Assembly: GCA_021825295.1 (NCBI GenBank)
Contig: JAKAHV010000017.1
Location: 1 to 61,025 of the forward strand
Direction of reading: 5' to 3'
Source: Nitrospirota bacterium
Lineage (GTDB): Bacteria; Nitrospirota; Thermodesulfovibrionia; Thermodesulfovibrionales; JdFR-88
DNA: 61,025 nt
Translations under genes and position numbers: made by a program
In this document: positions 1-6,553 of the stretch, in pieces
Layout: every line of letters begins with the position of its first letter
Numbering within the stretch: position 1 is the stretch's first letter
The notes under the pieces: model-generated
What the model saw: only the letters and a program-made list of their open reading frames with translations
What the model was told of the DNA's origin: nothing
Databases searched by the model: none

Positions 1-96
1 GGATACTGGTTATTGTCCGATGTCTATAAAGGGAAAAAGTTTATCGACGGGATTGCAAAAGATGCTTCAAAGGCGCTTGTAAGGATGGCCGCCTGA
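1..96 (+). CDS. C-terminal end of an unidentified protein (truncated by window edge)
   Basis: A reading frame is open from the first base and ends at a TGA at 94-96, giving 31 residues that finish with KALVRMAA. The stretch has ordinary amino-acid composition (YWLLSDVYKGKKFIDG), unlike the low-complexity shadow frames nearby, so I take it as the end of a real gene that begins outside the window. No family can be named from so little. It could also be a chance frame. Confidence 0.45.
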   Translation, partial: GYWLLSDVYKGKKFIDGIAKDASKALVRMAA

Positions 97-492
97 TGGC
101 TTTTTACACACCTATTGACAAGAGCCCGTTTTTCCTGAGGAAGATGGCAGGGGCACAGGGTTGAGAGGGCGGGGAAGGCTGTTATCTCCGTCAGCATCCG
201 ATGGGGAAATACCCACACAAAAGCCTGAAGAGCCCTTTTTTATATGTCCAGCCCTTTTTTGGATTTCCCTTCTGATTTTGTCCCGTTGCCTGCAAAAAAC
301 CGGGGATGCCCATTTGAACAATTTGAACACTCTGGTCCGGAAAATGATTTAAAAACGGCGGATTGGAATTTTTGATTTGAACAAAAAAACACAAAAAAGG
401 AAGCGCGGGAATGACTGGAAATTCAAAGGCAAAAAGGCGGGCGCGGCAAGCGGTGCCCCTGCGTACAAAATCAATGATTCAAACTCGTACGG
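97..492. other. Intergenic stretch holding one copy of a 133-bp interspersed repeat
   Basis: No convincing gene. The central part (271-403) is a near copy of sequence at 42642-42776. The open frames here are short, differ on both strands and have no ribosome binding sites. Confidence 0.6.
271..403 (+). repeat. Interspersed repeat E, copy 1
   Basis: About 133 bp that match 42642-42776 at roughly nine bases in ten, in the same orientation. Both contain the phrase ACTCTGGTCCGGAAAAT and end in an A-rich run followed by GGAAG. Within the unit ATTTGAAC recurs. Each copy lies in a gene-free stretch near an operon end or start. Confidence 0.8.
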
Positions 493-1089
493 TCACTCGA
501 TCTTTCTTCTTCCCTCGAGCGATTTTTTCATCGTGATCTCATCGGCGAATTCGATGTCTCCGCCAAGCGGCAGTCCGTAGGCTATCCTCGTTACCGAGAC
601 GTCAAACGGGCCGAGCGCCTCCTTGATGTGCCTCGCGGTGAGCTCGCCTTTCGTGTTGGGGTTGGTGGCTATCACGACTTCCTCGATGCCGCCCTCGCGC
701 ACCCGCTCCACAAGCTCCTTTATCTTCAGCATCTCCGGCGTTATGCCGTCGATGGGTGACAGCGCGCCCATGAGCACATGATACAGGCCGTTAAAGCCGC
801 CCGAGCGCTCCACCACCAGTATGTTGCTCGGCTCCTCGACGACGCATATCCTTTTTTTGTCCCTGAGCGAGTCCCGGCATATGCCGCAGAGATCGGAGTC
901 CGCGATATTGAAACAGAGGCGGCAGGACCTGGCCTTCCGCTTAAGGTCCGTAATCGCCCCGGCAAGGGCGCTGGCGTCCTCTTCCTTCATGTTGAGGATG
1001 AAGAAGGCAAGCCTCTGGGCGGTCTTTCTTCCGACGCCTGGGAGCTTCGAAAGCTGCTCTATAAGGTTTTCGATGACGCCCTGAGACAC
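493..1089 (-). CDS. recR: Recombination mediator protein RecR
   Basis: RecR works with RecO (and RecF) to load RecA at gapped DNA. The 198-residue product has the usual family length: an N-terminal helix-hairpin-helix (LPGVGRKTAQRLA, residues 16-28), a four-cysteine zinc site (Cys56, Cys59, Cys68, Cys71) and a Toprim domain starting at ICVVEEPSN, with PNTKGELTA and YGLPLGGDIEFAD late in the protein, all typical. Translation most likely starts at the GTG at 1087-1089, directly after the stop of ybaB. It is the last gene of a dnaX-ybaB-recR run, an order conserved in many bacteria, which strengthens the call. Confidence 0.97.
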   Translation of the reverse strand: MSQGVIENLIEQLSKLPGVGRKTAQRLAFFILNMKEEDASALAGAITDLKRKARSCRLCFNIADSDLCGICRDSLRDKKRICVVEEPSNILVVERSGGFNGLYHVLMGALSPIDGITPEMLKIKELVERVREGGIEEVVIATNPNTKGELTARHIKEALGPFDVSVTRIAYGLPLGGDIEFADEITMKKSLEGRRKIE

Positions 1090-1090
1090 A

Positions 1091-1423
1091 TCAGGCCCCG
1101 AACATGCCGCCCAGGCCGGGAATATTCAGACCGCCCGCAAGCCTGGACATCTCCTGGCTCACCGCCTCCTTTGCCCGCCTCAGGGCCTCGTTCGAGGCCG
1201 CAAGAACGAGGTCTTCCAGCATCTCGACGTCCTCCGGATTGACCACGTCCTTTTCGATCTTTATGGAGACTATCTCGCCGGCCCCGTTTGCCTTCACCGT
1301 GACCATGCCGCCGCCGGAAGTGGCTTCGACAACCTTGTTCTTGGCCTCTTCCTGAAGTCTCTGCATCTCGGCCTGAAGTTTCTGGGCCTCGCGCAGCATG
1401 TTTCCAAGCATCTTCTTTGACAT
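1091..1423 (-). CDS. ybaB: YbaB/EbfC family nucleoid-associated DNA-binding protein
   Basis: A 110-residue protein with the YbaB pattern: a basic, glutamine-rich N-terminal helix (MLREAQKLQAEMQRLQEEA), the core VEATSGGGMVTVKANGAGE, and a C-terminal helix followed by GLNIPGLGGMFGA. Family members are small dimers that bind DNA and affect nucleoid organisation and gene expression. It lies three bases after the dnaX stop, with a GGAGGA ribosome site inside the end of dnaX, and directly before recR, so the three genes are almost surely one transcript. Confidence 0.96.
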   Translation of the reverse strand: MSKKMLGNMLREAQKLQAEMQRLQEEAKNKVVEATSGGGMVTVKANGAGEIVSIKIEKDVVNPEDVEMLEDLVLAASNEALRRAKEAVSQEMSRLAGGLNIPGLGGMFGA

Positions 1424-1426
1424 TCT

Positions 1427-3136
1427 CTATGCTCCTCCATTTATCTCTTTTACGTCTACCACCTTGCCGTCAAAAAGCTCAAGCGCCTCTCTCGTAAACG
1501 GCCGCTTCACCGCCTTCCGAAGGAGGTCCTTCTTCGAAAGCCCCTTATCGCCGCCGCCGGATATGCTTATCTTGAGCGGGGAGCCGAAAAGGGCGCCGGC
1601 CTCCTCCTCAAGCCACTTCCTCTCCCGCATCAGGGGCTCCTCGAAGAGCTCCGGATTCATGTCCCTGAAACTGAGGACCAGTTTGCCGCCCTCTATCCTG
1701 CCCTCCGCGATCTTCAGCGCGGACTGGAGCATCGGGCCCCTTGCCTTCCCGGCAAGCAGGGCCAATATCTCGTTTGCGTCCAAGACCCCTCCCGCATGCG
1801 CCCCTTCTTGCTTCTGCTGCCCTCCCCCCGCCTGCTCATCATCGCTTGCGGGCGGCCCGGGCAGCGCCACCTCTTTCGCCTTTCTCTCCGGCGGCTCCAC
1901 GGGTCCGGTCACGGCCGGTATTTTGGCCGGGCTTTTGGCCATCGGGGCCGCGGGGGCCGAAGGGGCATTTTCATTTTCATTTTTAACCGGTTGTTTCGGG
2001 GCCGGATCATCAAGTCTTTTCAGCGCCTCTTTAAGCGGCAGAAACGCCCTGAAGTAACACGCCTTAAGCAGGGCCATCTCAAGGGCCACCCGCGGGTTCG
2101 AGGAGAATTTCAGTTCAGGCTCCGCCTTGAGAAGCTCGGACAGAAGCGCAAGCACCTGCTCTTCGCCGGACACCGCCGAAAGCGCCTCCAGGCTGCGCAT
2201 CTCCTCCTCGCCGGCCTCGATGGCTGCTTCGGGCCTCTTCGTGAGCTTGAATACAAGGAGGTCCCTGGCCAGTTTTATCAGGTCTTTAAGCACCTGCCTT
2301 AAATCCGCCCCCTTGTCCGCGAAGCTCATCACCCCCGAAAGCACCGCCGCCTTGTCATCGGCAAGCACCGCTTCCATCAGGGCCGAAAGGTTCTGGTAGT
2401 CCGTAATGCCCAGAAGCTCCCGCACAAGCGCCTCGTCTATATCCTGCGAGACCGAGACTATCTGGTCCAGGATCGTAAGGGAATCCCGCATGCTGCCGTC
2501 CGCCGCCCTGGAGATTATCTCCAGCGAGCCGGGGCTTATCCTAAACCCTTCGGCAAGGGCAATCTGCTTGAGGCGTCCCCGTATTTCACTGGCCGGCACG
2601 CGCCTGAAAGGCAGGTGCTGGCAGCGTGAAAAGACGGTAAGGGGTATTTTTTTCGGGTCCGTGGTGGCCATCACAAAGACCACATGGGCCGGGGGTTCCT
2701 CCAGGGTCTTCAGAAGGGCATTGAACGCGGATTCCGACAGCATGTGGGATTCGTCTATTATATAGACCTTGTACCGGCCGGCCGAGGGCGCGTACTTCAC
2801 CATCTCCCTCAGCTCCCTTATGTCGCCCACGCCATTATTGGAGGCGCCGTCTATCTCGAGGACGTCCATGCTTGAGCCGCTCACAACCGCCCGGCAGGAA
2901 TCGCATTTGCCGCAGGGCTCCGGCGTTGGTCCGTCCGAACTTGTGCAATTGAGCGCCTTGGCCAGAATCCTTGCCGTTGAAGTCTTCCCCACCCCCCGGG
3001 GGCCGGAAAATATGTAGGCGTGCGCGATCTTTCCCTGCAGGATGGAATTTTTCAGTATCCTGGCTACCGGCTCCTGGCCTACCAGATCCCCAAAGCCGGA
3101 AGGCCTCCATTTTCTTGCCAGAACGAGATAGCCCAT
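1427..3136 (-). CDS. dnaX: DNA polymerase III subunits gamma/tau
   Basis: DnaX is the ATPase of the clamp loader and, as tau, ties the polymerase cores to the helicase. The 569-residue product shows Walker A GPRGVGKTS (residues 45-53), a zinc module (Cys64, Cys75, Cys78, Cys81), the DEXX-type IIDESHML, the EEPPAHVVFVMATTD segment and the SRCQ arginine-finger motif. After about residue 370 comes a Pro/Ala/Lys-rich linker and a C-terminal tau-like domain. I saw no A-run slippery site of the E. coli type, so whether a short gamma form is made is unknown. The gene follows the SRP RNA on the same strand. Confidence 0.97.
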   Translation of the reverse strand: MGYLVLARKWRPSGFGDLVGQEPVARILKNSILQGKIAHAYIFSGPRGVGKTSTARILAKALNCTSSDGPTPEPCGKCDSCRAVVSGSSMDVLEIDGASNNGVGDIRELREMVKYAPSAGRYKVYIIDESHMLSESAFNALLKTLEEPPAHVVFVMATTDPKKIPLTVFSRCQHLPFRRVPASEIRGRLKQIALAEGFRISPGSLEIISRAADGSMRDSLTILDQIVSVSQDIDEALVRELLGITDYQNLSALMEAVLADDKAAVLSGVMSFADKGADLRQVLKDLIKLARDLLVFKLTKRPEAAIEAGEEEMRSLEALSAVSGEEQVLALLSELLKAEPELKFSSNPRVALEMALLKACYFRAFLPLKEALKRLDDPAPKQPVKNENENAPSAPAAPMAKSPAKIPAVTGPVEPPERKAKEVALPGPPASDDEQAGGGQQKQEGAHAGGVLDANEILALLAGKARGPMLQSALKIAEGRIEGGKLVLSFRDMNPELFEEPLMRERKWLEEEAGALFGSPLKISISGGGDKGLSKKDLLRKAVKRPFTREALELFDGKVVDVKEINGGA

Positions 3137-3164
3137 ATCAATTCAGTACCCCAAAAAAGCCACC

Positions 3165-3292
3165 CCGGAATCAAAGCCGGGCAGCGACTTGCCGCGGTAC
3201 ACAGTGAAAAATGCTTACCGTTGCTTCCTTCCGGACCTGGCGGAGTTCACACCTCACTGTTACGCAGGGCCGCTGTCCGGCTTTGATCCCGG
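3165..3292 (-). ncRNA. ffs: Signal recognition particle RNA, small bacterial (4.5S) type
   Basis: Read on the minus strand the sequence contains the diagnostic SRP tip AGGTCCGGAAGGAAGCA followed by ACGGTAAGC. The flanks pair over a long stem: GGGATCAAAGCCGG at the 5' side with CCGGCTTTGATTCC at the 3' side, then CAGCG with CGCTG. The RNA binds Ffh and targets nascent membrane proteins. It sits between tRNA-Ser and dnaX, as in Bacillus subtilis. Ends are set from the pairing and may be a few bases off. Confidence 0.95.
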
Positions 3293-3308
3293 AGTAGCGA
3301 CATAGAAC

Positions 3309-3337
3309 ATTTTAAACGCCGCGCCTAAAATAATCAA
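3309..3337 (-). promoter_or_regulatory. Probable sigma-70 promoter of the SRP RNA
   Basis: On the minus strand TTGATT (3332-3337) is followed after 17 bases by TAAAAT (3309-3314). Initiation would fall about ten bases upstream of the SRP RNA stem. It lies between tRNA-Ser and the SRP gene, so the SRP RNA, and perhaps dnaX-ybaB-recR, need not depend on read-through from the tRNA. Confidence 0.6.
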
Positions 3338-3350
3338 AAAGAAAAAGTGG

Positions 3351-3441
3351 CGGAGAGAGTGGGATTTGAACCCACGGTGGAGTTTTGAACCCCCACACAC
3401 GATTTCCAGTCGTGCTCCTTCGGCCGCTCGGACATCTCTCC
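3351..3441 (-). tRNA. tRNA-Ser(GGA)
   Basis: A 91-base class II tRNA. Acceptor arms GGAGAGA and TCTCTCC pair with discriminator G; the anticodon loop reads CTGGAAA with GGA at the anticodon; a long variable arm (GTGGGGGTTCAAAACTCCAC) and T-arm GTGGGTTCAAATCCCAC follow. The CCA end is not encoded. It reads UCC/UCU serine codons. Confidence 0.97.
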
Positions 3442-3563
3442 TCTTGGATCGTCCAGCCCGCTCAAGCAAAACGAAAAATCTTTTAAAACCGGCGATTTCC
3501 AGTATTTTTATATTACACCACGCCCGCGGGCTTTGTCAAAAAGAGCCAATGGCGGGAAACCCG

Positions 3564-4346
3564 TTAAAAAAGCCTCAGGTTTTCCCCTCCGGCCGTCTTT
3601 TTCCTGAACTCCCCCGGAGTAAAGCCGCTCAGTTTCTTGAACTGCTTTATGAAACTGCCGAGATCATTAAACCCCACCTCAGACGACACCGCTGAGACGG
3701 ACAGCTTGCCTGTTTTCAGCAGTTCCTTGGCCCTCTCCACCCTGAGGCGGGCGAGGAAGCGCATGGGAGTGAACCCCACATGCTTTTTGAACGCGCGGCA
3801 GAGGTGGTGCTTGCTTATGCCAGCCTCACGGGCAAGTTTTTGCAGACAGATATCGCCTTGAAAATTTCCTTCCAGGTGCCTTACGGCACGGAGGATATAC
3901 GTGGGAAGCCCATCCATGCCTGTCCCATGCAGGGCGCTGAATGGAGGCCCCGGATTTTCCCGTACGGAAAAAGGCACGCGCCGTTTGGCAGACACATTTC
4001 CCCCGATACCCCGGAGGTTATGGAGCGCTTCTTTCAGTTCTACAATGTTTACGGGCTTTTTGAAGTAATCCCTGGCCCCGGACCGGAAGGCGTCCACTAC
4101 GATATCCTCCGAGCTTACGTCCGTGAAAAAAAATACCGGCAACCAGGGCCGTTCAGCCCTAAACGTCCTTAAAAACCAAAGTCCCTTTTCAACATTTGGG
4201 CCGCAATCAAGCAGCACGGCTTCCACCGCCTCGCCAGCCGCCGGGAGGACGTCCTCCAACAAACAAGTTTCAAGTCCGTAGCCTTCCCGCCTGAGAAGTC
4301 CTGTCAGCTCCGGGGCGCCGGTTTCAGAGGCGACAAGCAGCGTCAT
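3564..4346 (-). CDS. Response regulator with AraC-type DNA-binding domain
   Basis: 260 residues. The N-terminal ~115 residues form a CheY-like receiver, with the probable phospho-acceptor Asp in VLLDCGP (about residue 47), a Thr in FFFTDVSSE and the conserved Lys in YFKKPV. After a linker, about residues 160-250 form an AraC/XylS double helix-turn-helix (LAREAGISKHHLCRAFKKH, then VSSEVGFNDLGSFIKQFKK, ending SGFTPGEFRK). It is therefore a transcription regulator driven by phosphorylation rather than by a sugar pocket. The first acidic pair of the receiver is missing (the protein starts MTLLVASETG), so phosphorylation may be weak or absent. No kinase gene adjoins it. Confidence 0.88.
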   Translation of the reverse strand: MTLLVASETGAPELTGLLRREGYGLETCLLEDVLPAAGEAVEAVLLDCGPNVEKGLWFLRTFRAERPWLPVFFFTDVSSEDIVVDAFRSGARDYFKKPVNIVELKEALHNLRGIGGNVSAKRRVPFSVRENPGPPFSALHGTGMDGLPTYILRAVRHLEGNFQGDICLQKLAREAGISKHHLCRAFKKHVGFTPMRFLARLRVERAKELLKTGKLSVSAVSSEVGFNDLGSFIKQFKKLSGFTPGEFRKKTAGGENLRLF

Positions 4347-4394
4347 TATTTCCAGATATTACTCTACTGCCCTGCCTTGCGCAATTTTAATTTT

Positions 4395-4556
4395 TAACTT
4401 GCAATTCCCTGTAGCTTGTACAGGGTTACCTTGTGTAGTCATTCCCGCAAGCGAAGCGCGCCGGGAATCCCTCTTAAGAAAGATTCCGGACAAGCCGGAA
4501 TGACAAACTAAAAATTCATAAACAAAATACCCTGCGGCTTGCGCAGGGTGATTCAT
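4395..4556 (+). repeat. Composite repeat A, copy 1 (two hairpins flanking a foreign core)
   Basis: Left end TAACTTGCAATTCCCTGTAG with a hairpin, right end TACCCTGCGGCTTGCGCAGG followed by GTGATTCAT. The same two ends bound 6359-6521, but the cores differ. Here the core (4438-4504) is itself an inverted repeat, starting GTCATTCCCG and ending CCGGAATGAC. A single-hairpin version lies at 35017-35055. Confidence 0.8.
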
Positions 4557-4655
4557 CGCCCGGCGGTTTTACAATTCCTGCGCCTCTGATAAAGTTTTAA
4601 TATATAAATAGGTCTACTTCGGAAATCCCTGCTGGTTGGGCATCAATTACGAAGG

Positions 4656-4701
4656 AATGAACCTCCCCGCCGCAGAGACGGCGGGGTATTGAAAATTTAA
4701 T
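4656..4701 (+). repeat. Hairpin repeat B, copy 1
   Basis: 46 bp starting AATGAACCTCCCCGCCG. CCCCGCCG and CGGCGGGG form an 8-bp stem around CAGAGA. About 43 of 46 bases match 35679-35724, so it is a dispersed element, not a chance hairpin. It could be an end of an IS200/IS605-type element, but no transposase is near. Confidence 0.75.
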
Positions 4702-4795
4702 CAATATATATTAAGCATATTAAAAATTATTACCGAACTGGCCGATTGAGATAAATGGCAATGTATTGCGTGCGGTAAAATAAAAAAATCACTTC

Positions 4796-4974
4796 AGAAC
4801 CTATCTCAAAATTGATTTTGAAGCGAAAGAGAGATGAAATTGTGGCAGACAAGGAAGAAAGGGGAAATCGCCCGGAGGCGCGGCAGTGCTGCGTTGAGGA
4901 CAATTTCCCCTGTATGACGCCGTATGCCGCAATTTCGGCCTCTTGCAGCCAGAAGCGATTTTGAGATAGGTTCT
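4796..4974. mobile_element. MITE-like repeat C, complete copy
   Basis: About 179 bp with terminal inverted repeats: left AGAACCTATCTCAAAATTG, right CGATTTTGAGATAGGTTCT. It carries no gene. Related ends or halves occur at 11674-11698, 52607-52706 and 55746-55765. Size, terminal repeats and lack of coding suit a miniature element moved by a transposase from elsewhere. No clear target duplication is visible. The pgk ribosome site starts about 50 bases downstream. Confidence 0.7.
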
Positions 4975-5038
4975 AAGTTAAGAGCAGGTTTCCCCGCGGG
5001 ACCGCGGGGGCCTTCAAAATATGCTCGGAGGTATACCA

Positions 5039-6328
5039 ATGGCCGGAGAAAGCAGGCTCTCCCTGATACAAAACGCCCCGCTTGAGGGCAAGGTCGTTCT
5101 TGTGAGGTTCGACCATAATGTCGTGAAAAACGGTGAAATCAGGGACCCGTACAGGATTGACAGGAGCCTGGGCACCCTTTACAACATCGTGGAGCGTGGC
5201 GGAAGGCCCATCCTGATGACGCATGTGGGGCGCCCGAGGGGCAAGGACGGACAGATAACCTGCCGGCATACGGAATCGGTGAAACCGGTTGTGGAGTATC
5301 TGGAGAGGAAGCTGCACGTTAAATTCCTGGTGCCTGATTTCCCGGCCGAGCCCGGGGTGGGAATAAAAAACATAGACACATCGATAAACCACGCGATAAA
5401 GGCCCTTCGCCAGCACAAGGCCGGGGGCATATACCTGCCCAACACAAGGTGGTTTGCCGGAGAGGAGGCCGCGGGCGAAATCAGGGAAAGGTTCGCCCTC
5501 CAGCTTGCGGGGCTTGCGGACATCTTCATAAACGACGCGTTCGGCTCATGGCAACCCCATGTCTCGACCTTCGATATAGCCGGGCACCTGCCCAGCTTCG
5601 CCGGTTATCTCATGCAGGAGGAGATAGAAAACCTGAATTATGTGCTTTCCCCGCAAAGGCCTTTTCTGGCGGTTGTGGCAGGCTCCAAATACGATACGAA
5701 GATAAGGCCCCTGTACGCCATATACCGCAAGGCGGATTATATAATCCTTGGCGGCGTCATCTACAATACCTTCCTCGCCGCAAAATACGGCATAACCGTC
5801 AAGGGCATAACCGCGGAGGACATCGAGGCCGCCCGCGATCTGGTCGAGCAGGACCGCGTGTCGAAGAAGATAATAGAGCTGCCCTATGTAGTGGAGTCCG
5901 ATATCCCGGGCGGCAAGGAGGAAGGCGGATACAGGACCCTGAAGGTAAAGGACTTCAAAAAGGGCGGAAGCTACAATTATTTTCTGGATGTCGCGGCGGA
6001 ATCCTTCACCGATCCCAAGGTGCTTGAAGGCCTCCTGCAGGCCAGGACAATATTCGTAAACGCGGTGATGGGCTATACGCCTCATTTCGTTGAAGGCTCC
6101 AGGGCGCTCGATGAGACCATAGACCGCAACACCTATGCGAAAAAACTCTACGGCGGCGGCGACACGCTTCAGGAGTTCAAGAACCTGTGTCCGGGCCTTT
6201 ATCTCTCCGTCCTGGACAACGCCCAGTATTACTTTTTCACCGGCGGCGGCACCGTCCTTACCGCCATAGAGAAAGAAAGCCCCTACGGGCTTAAACCAGT
6301 GGAAGCCCTTTTTGAAAAAACGCAATAG
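5039..6328 (+). CDS. pgk: Phosphoglycerate kinase, divergent
   Basis: Catalyses 1,3-bisphosphoglycerate + ADP to 3-phosphoglycerate + ATP. The ATG at 5039 is preceded at seven bases by CGGAGG and is preferred to the ATG 18 bases upstream; the product has 429 residues, a little longer than usual. Family features: VLVRFDHNVVKNGEIRD near the N terminus (standard R-x-D-x-N), ILMTHVGRPRG, GSKYDTKI in place of the common GAKVSDKI, IILGGVIYNTFLAAKYG, the GGGDTL nucleotide site and YFFTGGGTVLTAIE near the end. Asp-Phe-Asn of the substrate site reads Asp-His-Asn. The overall order of motifs is complete, so activity is likely. It stands alone, with pfkA next on the same strand after 225 bases of repeats. 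Confidence 0.9.
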   Translation: MAGESRLSLIQNAPLEGKVVLVRFDHNVVKNGEIRDPYRIDRSLGTLYNIVERGGRPILMTHVGRPRGKDGQITCRHTESVKPVVEYLERKLHVKFLVPDFPAEPGVGIKNIDTSINHAIKALRQHKAGGIYLPNTRWFAGEEAAGEIRERFALQLAGLADIFINDAFGSWQPHVSTFDIAGHLPSFAGYLMQEEIENLNYVLSPQRPFLAVVAGSKYDTKIRPLYAIYRKADYIILGGVIYNTFLAAKYGITVKGITAEDIEAARDLVEQDRVSKKIIELPYVVESDIPGGKEEGGYRTLKVKDFKKGGSYNYFLDVAAESFTDPKVLEGLLQARTIFVNAVMGYTPHFVEGSRALDETIDRNTYAKKLYGGGDTLQEFKNLCPGLYLSVLDNAQYYFFTGGGTVLTAIEKESPYGLKPVEALFEKTQ

Positions 6329-6553
6329 ATTTTCGGCTATAATACTTCAGATTTTTTTTAACTTGCAATTCCCTGTAGCTTGCTACAGGGTTTCCGCTAA
6401 CTCCTCCCCCTTGAGTGGGGAGGTTGGGAGAGGGTGCCTGATTATTCACCCTCCCCTTTATCCCCTCCCTCAAGGGAGGGGATGATTTAGATACCCTGAA
6501 GCTTGCTGCAGGGTGGTTCATTTGCAGATAAAAATAATGACCAGGAGGGTGTG
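6329..6553. other. pgk-pfkA spacer occupied by repeat A
   Basis: The spacer is almost filled by the composite repeat at 6359-6521. No gene is seen. The AGGAGGGTGTG before pfkA starts about 20 bases after the repeat. Confidence 0.7.
6359..6521 (+). repeat. Composite repeat A, copy 2
   Basis: The left hairpin is a perfect 9-bp stem, CCCTGTAGC-TT-GCTACAGGG; the right hairpin is CCCTGAAGCTTGCTGCAGGG. The flanks match copy 1 at 4395-4556. The core differs: CTCCTCCCCCTTGAGTGGGG and its inverted partner CCCCTCCCTCAAGGGAGGGG form a second, nested palindrome. Open frames through it give meaningless peptides. Confidence 0.8.

Larger units (their letters stand above)
4347..5038. other. Gene-free region packed with three families of short repeats
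   Basis: About 690 bases between the AraC regulator and pgk. It holds repeat A (4395-4556), repeat B (4656-4701) and repeat C (4796-4974), listed separately. The remaining pieces are A+T-rich and show no gene or clear promoter. Confidence 0.7.

Noticed and set aside
1398-2057. 219-residue plus-strand frame opposite dnaX
   Set aside because: Serine/proline-rich shadow of the tau linker region.
4359-4556. 65-residue frame through repeat A (and the similar 76-residue frame at 6291-6521)
   Set aside because: The peptides come from the repeat itself and recur wherever it does; no gene is implied.
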